A stretch of DNA of 64,000 bases from positions 62,001 through 126,000 of the forward strand of contig JAQJZZ010000017.1 of NCBI GenBank assembly GCA_030077755.1, written 5' to 3'. Position numbers and translations under genes: made by a program. Below are positions 1 to 12,482 of this stretch, one piece after another; positions within the stretch are counted from its first letter, which is position 1, and each line of letters begins with the position of its first letter. The DNA is from Filosporella fistucella (lineage: Eukaryota > Ascomycota > Leotiomycetes > Helotiales). The notes under the pieces are model-generated. The model had not been told where the DNA came from. It ran no database searches and was given only the letters and a program-made list of their open reading frames with translations.

Positions 1-2327
1 CAAGAAATTAGTCGATTTCTGTAAAGATGTTCGAGATGCACCGGCTACAATTACTTGTCTCTTTAATGACTTGAAGCTCCTGTCCGAGATTATTGCAAAG
101 AGTAGGAGACTGTATTGCCCTATTGAACCAGGAGATACTACAGACCGGGTGCTGCAAGCTTGCGAAAAGAGAATCTCTGAGTTACATTCAAAAATTGATA
201 AATCGGTGCAGCACTTCAAGACGGGTGGGCTGCGGAAAAGATTTTGGACTTCTTTCCTGGTCACTTGCAAAGCGAGCGAGCTTAAATCATTGCAAGGATT
301 GATTCGAGACGCAAATCAAAGATTGAGTCAAGTCCAGCAGATTTTTTTAATGTAGGATACTACTTAGCTTTCAATGCCGTCGACGGTGCTAACAAGTTTC
401 AGAGAGTCCGCATTGCGTGTTATATCCAATCAAGAACAAATACAATCTAGTGTTGATGCTCTTCACTTAGAGTTAGAAAAGCCAACCACAACTACTAGCT
501 ATACAATCGATTTAGCCATGCAAATTCCTCCGCTCCAAAGCAAATCCGACGACCAGGCGTCAGTTGATAAGCCTCCCAATACGCTGAACTCACTAGCAGA
601 CGGTGAGGCTTCTCCGCCATACCAGATTTTAGACCCAGTTCATGGCGTGATTGCAACACGTACGGACTCCAAGGTCAAACGCGCTACAGACTACGAAAGA
701 TCGTGGCAATACAGCTTCACAACTCCTTTGATGAGTGTATCACGACATTCAAGAACTTATAAAGTGGAGTCACGGATCCACACATCTAATACAGTCGAAA
801 CCGAGATCATCTCAGTGTTCTATCCGAGATCTGGTGGAAAGTTCCTTGGGCTGACAAGCGGAATGATAGTGACCGCCAGGTCTACAGTTGGCTGGCAGTA
901 CACCATTGAGCCCTTCCGTGCAGTCCCTGAAAATGCATTGATATTTGAATTTTGTCGCGTCGGGAATATGGAAGGCATTAAGACTTTGCTGCAGCGTGGG
1001 GAAGCTTCTCCAATGGATCGTGATCCTTTGGGACGAACGCCGCTTTGGGTATGATGATGATTTGGATGTTCCCTTCTCGTTCTCGGAGTGCTAACAATCA
1101 AGTAGATTGCAGCGAATTCATTGCAGCTTGGAGTCGCCAAACTTTTACTTCAGGAAGGAGCAGATCCTCATGCACATGACTGGAGATCTAGGAGGTTAAT
1201 ACCACATCCTATTGCTCCAGTAATCATTTCTAACACTATCAAACAGGCCACCAATCGAGATGGTAGCTCGCAGCTCGGGTGCTAAACTCAAGCCAAAAGT
1301 TGAGATGATCAACATACTGCAATCGCACAGCCGCGAGGACTACTCAGATGACACGATTCTTTCAATGATCGGCATGTTCTTCCTAAATTATCGTCCACAG
1401 AAAGAGCTGGACATGCCGTGGAAACAAAGGCGCCAATCCATGCTTACATTGATGAGCATGCTCCTCTCAACGTTTCATCCTGGACACCAGGATCGTGTTG
1501 ACATCCTGATGGCGGCCGTAACATTCTACTATGAGCACGAAGTTCTCCATTCTATATTGTATCGAATTACTGGACCGTTGGATCTGCTGCCGGACAGATA
1601 TTCAATTCTGCACGAAGCTTTGATCAGAAGACTTTTGGAGAGAGATCCCGTTGCAATGAAGATGATTGTTGAGAAAACTGACAATTTGCATCGTTGCACG
1701 AGGAACGGCTATACTGGCATGGAGCCTCATACTCCGACCATGCTTGCCATGTACGATCAGAATCTATTTCGCTTATGGCGAAATTTGTTGAAGGAACTGG
1801 GAACAGATATGATACCTTTCGTTAATCTTGAGCTTGAGGTTGGCCCATTGAAAAGTGCTGGATGGACCGAGGATACTTTGGCGACACTATTTGAGACTGA
1901 TTGGGAAGATGATCTTGATGATGGGCCACGTGTATTTGGCCATCCCAACTGTCAGAGATGTGGACATAATGGAACTGCTGGTGGAGCAAGACTCAAAGTT
2001 GACACCAGATTCAGGCAGAAGCTTAGAGATGTTCGGCAAGGGACTTCAAAGACAAAACGCCCACAAGATTTAGCATCCCTCGATAGACTGCAGATAACCA
2101 TCAATTCGAGCGACAAACTTTGTGGCATTTGGGAGCAAGAGGACATGACAGAGGAGGTTTTGACTTCAGTACCATATCGTATAGTCTGCTCAACGCCGTG
2201 TCAAGATGGGGTTTGTGTTGCTTGGGCGTTCGACGATGTCGACGAGGCTCTAGTTCCAGAGTCCGGTCCGCTAAAGGCGGTAGAAAATTGCCCGACGACA
2301 AATATGCCGGGGGCTTTCCTAAACTAA
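1..2327 (+). CDS. STAND N-terminal domain / ankyrin protein (5' partial)
   Basis: The gene is cut by the left edge. Exons are <1-351, 403-1048, 1106-1194 and 1247-2327; frames join cleanly and give 721 visible residues to a TAA. The introns are 51, 57 and 52 nt; the first two carry a TGCTAAC branch site. The visible N-terminus (about 140 residues, starting KKLVDFCKDVRDAP) resembles the fungal N-terminal domain of STAND (NLR-like) proteins. After a Ser/Thr-rich linker come two ankyrin repeats, one ending GRTPLW and one with AKLLLQEGADP. The last ~360 residues are unrecognised and contain a CxxCG pair near the middle. No NACHT or NB-ARC P-loop is visible, so this is a signalling-domain/ankyrin protein rather than a full NLR. 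Role in self/non-self or stress sensing is inference from the family. Confidence 0.8.
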
Positions 2328-2917
2328 GACTTACTTATCTTTGTAGTGTATCTCTGATTATCTAGCTCGGCGTTAGATAGAGGATATTTGTTCTATCAGG
2401 GAATTTTACATCAAATCTTCAGCTATGATTTCATAACTCTTGACGTGTTCGCCCATCTGAAAGTTACAATTGGTGACTAGGATGAACCTTTTTTTGATAT
2501 AACTAGTATGCATTTCTATAGCAGCAGCTGGCCTTGTAAACAAATGATTGTAAATCCACGCGCATGCAACATTCATCAAATGGGCTGACTTCCAATTGTT
2601 GTTAGTCTACTCTTGAGGTTCTTAATATTTCAATGATGACCGAACAAGATGTTCTGGCTCATTATTAATCTTTGTTTGATGACACTCTACGGATCCTTCG
2701 TTGGGGAAGCAGGATTCTATGAATTCCAACCAAGGAAACTATGCGTGGTTGCATGTTCTCACAAGGAAAATCATAAGAATGCCATAGTGACAATTTCTCG
2801 AACGTTACAAGGGAGGTCCATTGCATAGAGACGAAGATCTGAATTGGTTACTCGTTACATAAGCTAATGTGTCGATAACCACCGCAGCAGCTGACTACAC
2901 CAGTGCAACGGCAATTA
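2328..2917. other. Intergenic, no gene seen
   Basis: AT-rich sequence between the 3' ends of two convergent genes. No open frame with coding character, no repeat and no RNA gene was recognised. Confidence 0.6.
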
Positions 2918-4149
2918 TCAAACATTCTTTGCCAACATCTTCTTCGCATGCCCACTACCCAACAGCTTGTATTCTGGGTCATCGTAGTAAATAGTATTAA
3001 CATCCCCAAGGGTCGGGCCAGACACGCTCAAATCATTGCTTCCGAATTGCCAGATCTGATCAGCAGCCACTCCACTCTTCACAACAGCCGCCTGCCATGG
3101 TGCCTCAGTCTCAGTATGGTTATTTGGGAATGGGGTTCCATATTCCTCGAGAATGATAGGCTTCTTGGCTGCCTTTCCAACAGAATCGTGTTGCTCAATC
3201 CATTCAGTACCCCATGTGTAGTTATAACCCCAAGAATTAGGATATAGATGAAACGTGCCGTAGTCGAGAGTCTTAATCTTCAGGTTGGCTGTGAAGTCGA
3301 TACCCTCCGCACCACTGTACGCATACGATCCATCATACCCATCAGCTGGTGCGAACCATCCTTCATCGCCGAGGGTGACCATGTGGTCTGGATCAAGGCT
3401 CTTGATGTATTTTGAAATCTCGGTAGCCCAATTTGAAATTACGGAGTAATCGCATCCCTTGCAGCGGGGTTCATTTCCAAGTTCCCAAGAGAAGATGGCG
3501 GGGGATTTCTTATATCGAGTTACGAGTGTCTTGACGTAGTTTTTGTATGCTTTTTGAGCAGCGGCGTTGGTATAGAAAGTAGTGGCATTGCTTCCAAACG
3601 CAGTGGCGTATGCTGCGAGCCCACCAAAATCACCCCAGTTGTTGACGAAGGGTAACACAAGCTTGACACCATGTTTCTCCGCTGATGAAACGACGTAGTC
3701 AAGACGCTGGAGACCATCGGGACCGAAATTGATGTAAGAACCAGTAGAGTTGAGGAGCTGGAAGTATATCTTGTTTGGATCTGTGGCGGTTGCTGCCGGA
3801 ACTGTGTTGACATCTCCGAAGCCCCATACTCTCAAGATCTTGTACCCAGTCTATTGCAATTAGTAATGCAGAGAGCAAAGTTGGGCTGACAAACCTTCGC
3901 AACTTGCTTCAAAGTCAGGTCCACATCAGCATTGTTGCTAAGATGACCTAACCACCAAGCATTGCTTCCCGCGAAATATCCCACCTTTCCATCAATCTCG
4001 AATAATCTTCCCACAGCTTTGGCAAATTTGCCGCCGGTTCCAATTGGATAAGCGCATGGTGGCTGGGATGAAGATGAGGAAGATTGAAGAGCAGGTGCAG
4101 CAAGTGCAGAGGACACAAGGGTCAAACCTAGAACTGAGGATACCTTCAT
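2918..4149 (-). CDS. Secreted endo-beta-1,4-mannanase, GH5 subfamily 7
   Basis: Exons 4149-3895 and 3850-2918 (44-nt intron) encode 395 residues. The start at 4149 is chosen because it opens a classic signal peptide ([17 protein letters not shown]); an ATG seven codons upstream would bury it. A Ser-rich stretch follows, then the TIM-barrel. The acid/base Glu lies in WELGNEPRC at about residue 212 and the nucleophile in EEYGTP at about 320. Length matches fungal single-domain GH5_7 enzymes; no cellulose-binding module is present at either end. It hydrolyses mannan backbones of plant hemicellulose outside the cell. Together with the GH5 cellulase further along the window it indicates a plant-biomass degrader. 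Confidence 0.93.
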
Positions 4150-4994
4150 TTTGAACTCACACTTGAACAAAAAACTTCATGGGAAAGGAAGCTTTTAAGA
4201 ATGGTTTACCCCTCGATCCAAATTTGAACTGAGCTCTACCTACATTTGCAGGGATACGCAGCTGGAATTGACTTCAGATGAACCAAGCAAGATAATCTTA
4301 GTTGATTAATGAAAGTGGCGTAATAAAAACAACGAAAGGTACAAAAATCAGATGGATAATGTGTTTATCCGGGGCGGAATACGAGGTTCCGTACCAAACC
4401 CGGCTAAGTGAGGTTCGACGATCTCTGGGGTCTCCGGGTTTTGGGCCCGCAATCCTTGTTCTAATTCAAGTAGCTCCATGAAATTCAACATGTGTTCGTT
4501 ACCGTTGGATGACACGGGTATATTGTGAGGGGTATCATGCAAGTCGGGAGATTCGAGAGTAAATGTTTTTCCGTGCAAGGATATAACAATCCTAACAGAT
4601 CAACTTCTCTGCATCTCGTGAGGCAGGAGTGGTATAGTTGAGAGGAAAGATGAGGGGAGAGATTGATGAGCTCCACTTGAACTTGCAGTGGAACGATCTG
4701 CTCCTATTCCAGCTTCGGAAGCTTTCCCGATATGCCCTGGAATAGTTCAACAACTGATATGCAATTCTGTTCAAGAGATCTAGACGTTGTCTGCTCTTTG
4801 GCAGTCTCTTCCACTGCTGCAGCACAACCACTTGGCTCGTTATTCGAACTTTTATCTCGATTTGCGTCACGTCTTCGACAGGTATTAGCATCTTTGGGTT
4901 CGGAAAGCAGATTTATTGTGAGACCAACCCTTTCACTCGTCAGTTCCCAACGCCAATGTCAACGCCTGATGTACTCGTCCTTCGCCATGAGAAC
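4150..4994. other. Intergenic, no gene seen
   Basis: Lies between the 5' end of the mannanase gene and the 3' end of the Dim1 gene. A 99-codon frame on the minus strand directly after the Dim1 stop overlaps an 88-codon plus-strand frame; neither has recognisable domains, and they are best read as the Dim1 3' UTR and mannanase promoter. Confidence 0.5.
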
Positions 4995-5559
4995 CTAGTA
5001 TCGGTATCTGGTGGAGTAATCTGGAGATGTTAGAGGGTTTCAAATAACAGCAAGGCAAACTCACCCTTAGGACTAACAACCAAACCACGACCCTTCTTTG
5101 CACCTCGATAGATGGTTTCAATAATATCGATCAACTCCTGCTTGTCCTCCAAAACCCAGTTCAACTTGTTATTGTTACCAGTTCCGAAATCGCACATCAT
5201 ATGTTTGTTTCGGAAGAAGAACATGATTGTCATAGGGTCGTAGAGTTCTGCGAGATGTCAGTTTGGTTGGGGTGGAGGGGTAATTTACTGACCATACATC
5301 TGCTTGAAGTCAGGGACTTGGTCGAGATCGCAGACGTAGATAACGGCAAAGTTCTTGACTCGATCAGCAATACCTGAAGATGTTAGCAGATACAGCAGAT
5401 ATGGAGAGACGACATACGATAGAGGACTTCATCTTGACGCATGCAGTCAGGATCCCAATCGCGACCGAAACGAATGATCACCAGGCGTTCCTCCTCAGAC
5501 ATAATAGCTTGGTCGACATGCCAGCCGCTGATAAGATGAGGGAGTACGACGGAACCCAT
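4995..5559 (-). CDS. DIB1: U5 snRNP thioredoxin-like protein Dim1/Dib1
   Basis: Four exons, 5559-5418, 5373-5293, 5247-5065 and 5020-4995, sum to 432 nt and 143 residues, the usual family length. The first exon opens MGSVVLPHLISGWHVDQAI and carries RLVIIRFGRDWDPDC; later exons carry FFFRNKHMMCDFGTGNNNK and end DYSTRYRY, all hallmarks of the near-invariant Dim1/Dib1/TXNL4A fold. The last exon adds only 8 codons, so the terminal tyrosine-rich tail is easily missed. The protein is a core component of the U4/U6.U5 tri-snRNP needed for pre-mRNA splicing. All introns are about 44 nt with GT-AG ends and phase-consistent joins. Confidence 0.96.
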
Positions 5560-6428
5560 TTTGTAGTGTGGTGTTGTTGCAACAGAGTGGTTGATTTGGA
5601 ATGTTGTGCAGAGTTGACAGGCATCGATTTTGAAGATTAGGTCGGGACGGCATCTGGAATTCTGCCACCCACGTGACCGCAGCCAAATTCTCCGTAAATT
5701 CTCCACACGAATTTACACCAAGCTACGGATAACGTACGAACTTTTCTTACATTACGATTTCGGTATCACCCAGTGATACTCTGCCGCAACGTCTAGAGAC
5801 GTTGCCAATTTCTACCGTTGCTGAAGCTGAAGCAAAATCATAGTTGCCCTACAGAGAAAGCAAGTATGACTTCATGTCTAGCTGAAAACCTACCTTATTC
5901 GTGTTCCGGATTATCGATTTCAAATTTTTGCGAACTGTGAGCAATTAGCACCATTCATTTATTTTCACAGGTTCGCAAGGTATTTTCCTTCTCATGGTAT
6001 CCTGAGCGAGTCTTGATGCAACTCAAGCAAGTGCCTAAATCAAGGACTCGACATCCTATTCATGCCTGGCATGTGCCTATCCTAAATACGTTATCAAGAA
6101 ATGTGCTCCTATATGGCGTCCAATCCTATCAGCTGCCCGATATGGATGTATTGAGCCTTGCTGAAACGGTGCTTTTGTTCTTGTTGGCGGTTTCCGTGGC
6201 TGAGGCTCAGCGAGTTGGCGTGTTCTGGTTGGCTTGCAAAAGCACCCTTTCAGCCAAGAAACGTGATCCTCTTTTTATACCACGATGAATGTCGAACGCC
6301 CGATCGTATACTGTCTCTATATATACAGCACCATCTGCCTCTGTAATTCTCAATGTATATTATATCACTCCCATCAATTGTCACAAACACCTCCAGATCC
6401 TGCGAAACCCCTTCTTTCTTGAAGAAAC
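5560..6428. other. Divergent promoter region, no gene seen
   Basis: Separates the divergently transcribed Dim1 and Clr5-ankyrin genes. Only short frames without domain character are present; nothing else was recognised. Confidence 0.5.
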
Positions 6429-9296
6429 ATGAATTCTGTGCCCAAACGTGGCGCAGCCTCGTGCCAAACTCGCCATTTTGCTTCAGAATGGGACCTTCAA
6501 CGAGATCATATTACGCAGTTATACTCAGAAGAAGACCTCCCTCTTGATCAAGTCATCTCAATTATGGCAACACGCTATGGATTTAGCGCTACGTAAGTTG
6601 TCGGCGATATTGTCGACAATAGTGAAGCTAATATTCTCAGTAAACGTCAATACGATCGCAGAATCAAAAAATGGAAACTTGAGAAGAAGGTCAGAGATGA
6701 TGAAGTCCGTTTCATGGCACAAAAGATGAGACAACGAGAGATATTGGAGAGCAAAGAGACCAAGTTCATAGTCAGGGGACGCGAAGTCAATCCAGAGAAA
6801 ATCACTCGTGGAGTGAAGAGGAAACGAATTCCTGATGAAGAGCTATTGTCGAACACGATAGGTAAGTTCACGAATTAATGAACCGCATAGTCCTAACTTT
6901 CTATAGCTACTCCCGCTGATATCAATTATTCCACGCCGTCGGGGTTCGATCCTCAATCCCCTTACGCCCAGCTTCATGTACCTCAGAGCCCAGTCAAAAT
7001 GTTCCCATGGAGCGGAATTGAGCTCCAGACTTCATGGCTTAATCCCAGCTGGGCGAGCGACCTCGTATTATCCATATCTCCTGGATATGTGCCTGCTACT
7101 CCTATGGCACCTCCATCCTATGTGCCCGTCACCCTTTCACCATCGATGAATGTCCACCCGCCACCTTCTATGCTCCAGTCCCCAGGGTACATATCGAGAG
7201 TGTGGACAAATATTCACACTGCAACAGTTCCGGATCCTGTCAGCGACTTCAAGACTTGTGATGAGAAATGTAGCCGGCTGAGAGAGTTCATCACAGCAAG
7301 CGAAGAAATTGACGATATTGACTATATGGGTACAATGGCTGAAGTGAACACGCTTGTTTACGATCTGATAGAAGTAGACTCACTTCGAGCACAAATTCAC
7401 TGTGGAGACAACCAGTCAGCCTAGAAATGCTATATCTGCCAGGTCCTTGAGACCGTCGGTACACTCACGATGGAGACCAAGGTAGAGTCAGAGCGAATAT
7501 TGCTAGAAGCAATAGCCGTTTGTGGTGGACGACCCAGTGTGACAAAAAATGCCATTCTGCACTTCTATGCGAGATTATTCTCGCTTTACCAGGATTGGGA
7601 TTGTCGTTCTGGGGATGCGATTTACGAATCCTTGGTGACTCTGCTAACGTTTTGGCTGAACCTGGCCGGAGCTGATGCACACCTCAATACCGTGGATGAC
7701 ATTCTGGAGACGCTGGTTCCCGTTACGGGTACCTGTGTTTGGCATGTGGTTGAATCGGATAATTCGAACTCTGGGCAAGAAGTCTCCATTGGAATCTTGA
7801 AAAGCCCACAGCCTTTCGAGACCAGCCTGGTCCAGCAATCGTTCCAGGGTCTTAGTTGGGTTTTTAGAACGTTAGCTGAATGGTTGTTAAAGTTTCCAGC
7901 CTGGGGGTGCAGAGAGCGGATCGGTGACCTTATTGGCCTGATGCTGAGCCGTGGCATCGATTCAGATGAAGACTTGCCATATTTTTGCGTTGCAGTCTTG
8001 ATAGTCGCATTTGAAGGGGAACGAGATTTACTCTTTTCATCAAAAGAGAATATCATTGCTGCGATTCTGGCGGTTGAATTGCAGACCTCAGCCTCTCTCC
8101 TGCCTCTGATTGAAGGCCTTCGTTTGAAGCCTTCCGAATTCGAGCATCGCCAGGCCGCTGAGGAGGAAGCTGATGAAGTTGAACTATCGGATTTCGTTGA
8201 TCTCCGAATGGCGTTGGTAGAATCGATGTTCACTTATGTTCATGACTCAAGTCTGAACTGGTTACTTTCGCTTGTTCCTATAGGCGTCTGGCCTCACTCT
8301 ATGTGTGAAGTGCTCTGTGAAGCTGCAGAAAGAGGAACGTCGGAATTTATTGCTCTTCTTGGACGATATTTCCAACATGCTGGGTTCATATTCGATTCAT
8401 GGACTGACATCCTGAATGGAAGAGGTGCGGTTGGTAATTATTTTGGACGAGAACCCCCGATTTGGTACGCCATCAAGAATAATCACTATGATACTGTTAA
8501 AGTACTCATCGACCTCGATGCAGATCCTCTGGAAGAGTGTCTGCGTGAGGATGAAAATTCCGAAGTCTCCACAATTCAGCTTGCTGCTCATGAGGGTCGC
8601 CATGAAATTGGATGGATACTACTCAACAAGGTTGGCCTCGAGGCGTTGATAGCAGGTAGCCATTGGACTGAATGCTTCTATTGGTTTGTACTCGTAGGAG
8701 AACTGGAGCGTTACGACATCTTGGATGATTTGCAGTGTAGGTTCAAACAATTCTTTTCTTCAACTGGCGAGGATCTAGATACCTCCACCGAATCACTCCT
8801 TCTCCAGGTAATCAACAGATGCCCCGTCTCTCTATCTGAGGCACTCGAATTGGGCAGTGAGGAGCTGAGTGGGCGGGGATTAGAACTACTCCTCAACACT
8901 ATTACTGGGGTCCACATCGAGCAGCAGGCGAGGTCAATCCTCTGTGCGGCGTTGATGTTGCGGATCGATGGCGAACTACCACCGGACGAATCTTTGCCTG
9001 AGGGGCCTCTCCTTCACTCTCTTGTGCGGCTCAACGTCCCAAATGCATTTAGGGAGTTTCTTGGTCTAAAATCCGACATTGGCAGTGTCGACTCTGAGGG
9101 TGATACGGCCCTGCATATCGCGGCTCGCTACAATCGGGTTGGAATGGCTAGACGGCTCATACAGGGTGGTGTCGATCTCGATGCGCGCAACAGGAAAGGG
9201 GAAACAGCCATTAGAGTTGCAATTCAGATGCAGCATTATGAAATATCTGAAAGTATTCAGAGAGAAACCTATCGGTCGAGCTACATTCATAGCTAA
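6429..9296 (+). CDS. Clr5-domain protein with C-terminal ankyrin repeat
   Basis: Proposed exons 6429-6592, 6641-6861, 6907-7373 and 7443-9296 give 901 residues. The N-terminus is a Clr5 domain (about residues 20-75: ITQLYSEEDLPLDQV, then GFSATKRQYDRRIKKWKL), a fungal helical DNA/chromatin-linked module. A Pro-rich linker follows, then a long unrecognised helical region and at least one good ankyrin repeat near the end (GDTALHIAARYNRVGMARRL). The third intron (7374-7442, 69 nt, GTAGAC donor, TGCCAG acceptor) is phase 0, divisible by three and contains an in-frame TAG at 7422. If retained, translation ends at 7424 as a 300-residue Clr5-only protein, and a second frame restarts at ATG 7470 (608 codons). 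Clr5 plus ankyrin in a ~900-residue protein is a known fungal architecture, which favours one gene. Function is not known. Confidence 0.75.
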
Positions 9297-12187
9297 TGCT
9301 GATATACTATTGGATGGCCTAGATGATGTCCATGGAATTCGGTTAATGCCTGATCTACTTCTGGAAAATTGATGCAAGAACAAATGAGTTTCAAACTTCG
9401 AAATTCTATGTCGAGAATCGCATACTCCGAGGCAGTGACGTGAGAGCACAGAATCCCAGAATCACAACTTAGAATCTGTACTATGAACTCGTATACGTGA
9501 AATTCCTGGTATCGAAAGCCTACACACACCAAACTCATCCCCCCGATTTGGTCCAAAAGCACAGGTCACGCCGGGAAAGAAAGTTCCCTGGTACTATTGA
9601 ATCCCGTCAAATAGTGCCACGTCAATCTGCCGATGAGATTCATGAAATGTAGAGCCTAAGGTGAGGGGGATGTAAGACAGATGAGGTTCGGTCGGTTATT
9701 CGGCCGAGGGTGATCGTGCTGAAGGATACCAATGCAGGAAAGGTGTAAGAGTCAAACACAGCTTTGCGATGTCTAGATTGAGCAAAACGACAAAAACTAT
9801 GTCACGAACTGTACAGAAACATTGTGCCAAGTAACATGCAGTTCTAGCTCTGGTTATGAGTGTCGTCATGTCAACAGTGGGGCATTTGTGGTTGAAACAT
9901 AATATGACACGATGGTATAGAGCGCTGTTGAGTATTTCGCAGTTAGGATATTTAAAAATGCTGTGATCTGTATGGCAGAACTCCGATTAAGCGACTTTCT
10001 ACTTTGTCTGGAACAGTATGGTTGGATGGGAATATTTTGATGCCACCATATTTGCTCCTACCATCAATTGCATGCCCGAAACTAAAAAAAACCATTTTGA
10101 GACACAGTCCAATTATATATGAGATCAAATCGTGTTAGACCATCTTTTTCAAATGTGGAGAAGCCCACCAATTTCATGAGGAAATACTCTTCGCTTACCC
10201 ACGTAACACACATTGTGGCACCTGAAGCTTACTTCGTCTCCAAGCACTCAATTTTTCTCTACTCATTATGGTTTTCCTAGAGGTGTGAAGTGCTTTTGAT
10301 CAATGCAGCACCTTATAAGGTTGGGAAATTGCACATGTAGACACAAAGGCAGTCCACCAGTCAAGAATAACGACGACTGGGAGGTACATAACTTTCTCGA
10401 CAATGTAACCACATATATGCCTCGATACCAATTTCATTTCTGAATGAGAAGCAGATCAATAGTCACGACTCACTCCGTATACTTCAAATATGCAACTCGA
10501 TCACTAGACTCACCGGATTCGACTGCTTGGCCAGGTAGCTGGAGATTGTGCTACCACGTCTCGGGTAAGAGCATCGACACGACAGCGGTAATCGGTGCGG
10601 ATGGGGAAATTGCATAGAGAGGTACAAGAAGGCGAGGAGACTTCGAGTCCAGTGTAACAAATTGTGGTAGTAGTATAGTGGAAGCTGGAAATATCAACAT
10701 GACAGACTTTAGGCAATACAATCTTGATCCATACCGAACAACAATTGAGTAGTTACACATATCTTGACTGAATATACGCTTGCATACATGCCAGACAGCG
10801 AAGCTATTCGCACGGGAAGAGACATATAGATTAGCTACCATACGCAATCCAACAAACAACAGCAACAAAGCAATGACACTCACAAGGCCTTCAAAGTCCG
10901 CTATGCCACGTGCCTACACACGTGATATGCCGGGGATGACTCTCCCTTGTCAAACCTGTTTCAAAATCTGTCATGATCAGGCGGCCAGTGCAGTACCAGC
11001 ATCCTCAGCCACACCAGCTCATCATCACCATATCTGAGTTATAAATTCAATTGGATAAAAAATAAACACTTTTGTACAAACTTCATCTGGACCAGCTGAT
11101 CTGCACTGCGCAATGATGTGTTCTCCCTGATGTGGCGCTGACTAGCGATACACCAGCTTGTCAAGCTCTTCCAAGATGAGCTTGACTTGCTTGAAATTCT
11201 TGACGTTGCTTGATTTTCTTGGTGCCAAGATGACAGAATTCTTGATTGTGTGAAGTTTGGGTGAACTACTTTGACCAAAGTACGGGGGATAGAGGTTAGA
11301 AAACCAGGACATGAATCGAGCAGAGAGAAGTGGGGAGAAGGGAACATGAGGAAATAAGCAGATTCTCACCGCCAAAAAGAACGAAAGCTGTAATTGTTGT
11401 TCGGGATAGCTGCACGCTGATTTAGCTGAGTTGGGCTCACCTCAGAGACAAAATGGACAATTGCGACTGGTTGCACGCGATGATGCAGGCGCAGTGAGAT
11501 ATATAACAAGTATGTTGACTGATATAGGTACGAGTAGTACGTATCGACACGAGGCACGGAGATGAAGATTCTCTGTACCTGGTACGGGAGTGATTGCGCT
11601 CGTCAGTGTTGATGTGCTGGGGTTTTCCCTTGATCTGTGCCATCGCCAAGCGAGGAAGTAAACTCGCGCTCATTCCCCCCAATCCACCCATCCTATACTA
11701 ATTGCCCCCCAACATGATCGCTCCCTTTCTCTGCCAGCGAAATTGAATCGAAACATCCCCAATTTCTTACAATCCCTCACGTCCTCTTTCTCTCTCATCC
11801 TACCTCTTTTAGTTGCGACACCACCAAGATACACATATCATCACCCTCAATACCGCCAATATCGCTGCAAATTAACGGCGCATTCATCTGCAAATCGTGC
11901 CTGAGCCTGCGAGGCTTTCCTGCTGGCTGGCTTTCCCTTCTTTCCCCACGACTCCACAGCAGCTTGCGACGTCTTCAGCCCCCAAGGCGAAAAGCGAATA
12001 CATCCGTACCTACATACGACCGGCCGAGGCTGTGTAAATACTAGAGAAAGTCAATTTGGAATCCCTTTCGATACCTTTTCGCCATTGCCACAGGGAACAG
12101 CTATTGTTATATTCAATTGACCGTGACATTTCGATTAATCGCACAGATACTTCCTACATACATTCACGATTACACAGACATACCCAG

Positions 12188-12238
12188 GTATGTAGGATCG
12201 CACAACACCCCAAATATGTATTGCTAACATAGCAACAG
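12188..12238 (+). other. Probable 5' UTR intron of the exchanger gene
   Basis: 51 nt with GTATGT donor, a TGCTAAC branch-point match 15 nt before the CAG acceptor. It lies about 245 nt upstream of the start codon in a CT-rich leader. Confidence 0.6.
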
Positions 12239-12396
12239 CCTAATTCTGCCTTGCGATTCGCCCTCTCTGGCAACCCAAATCCTTTCTGCCAATCCATACG
12301 GAATATCCGACAGTAACACCACCCTCACCATTACGGTATCCTCGCTCGTCGCCCACATAGAAACGACCCATAAACAACACCACCACCACCACAACA

Positions 12397-12438
12397 ATGT
12401 CTAACTTCAATATGCGTCAGTTTACTCCCTGCGCATGA
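12397..12438 (+). promoter_or_regulatory. Upstream ORF of 13 codons in the exchanger leader
   Basis: An ATG at 12397 in good context (ACAACAATG) opens a 13-residue frame ending TGA at 12436-12438, 44 nt before the main ATG. No splice choice I tested puts this ATG in frame with the main protein, so it would act as a uORF that could damp translation of the exchanger. This is inference from sequence. Confidence 0.45.
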
Positions 12439-12482
12439 GCACATAGCCTTAGCATTTGCTCCCTCGTTTCTCTTTACTTACA

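Larger units (their letters stand above)
9297..12482. other. Long gene-free stretch and leader of the Ca2+/H+ exchanger
   Basis: About 3.2 kb without a convincing coding exon. From about 11700 the plus strand becomes pyrimidine-rich and looks like a promoter and long 5' UTR of the exchanger gene. A consensus intron at 12188-12238 (GTATGT donor, TTGCTAAC branch, CAG acceptor) probably sits in the 5' UTR. Between 9300 and 11700 nothing was recognised on either strand. Confidence 0.5.

Noticed and set aside
4592..4998. Overlapping frames of 99 (minus) and 88 (plus) codons after the Dim1 stop
   Set aside because: Mutually antisense with no domain; position fits a 3' UTR.
6938..6960. GGTTCGATCC box-B-like sequence resembling a tRNA T-arm
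   Set aside because: It is inside a coding exon and no acceptor or anticodon arms can be drawn around it.
7622..8233. 203-codon minus-strand frame
   Set aside because: Antisense to the ankyrin exon of the Clr5 gene, Ser/Arg-rich mirror composition.
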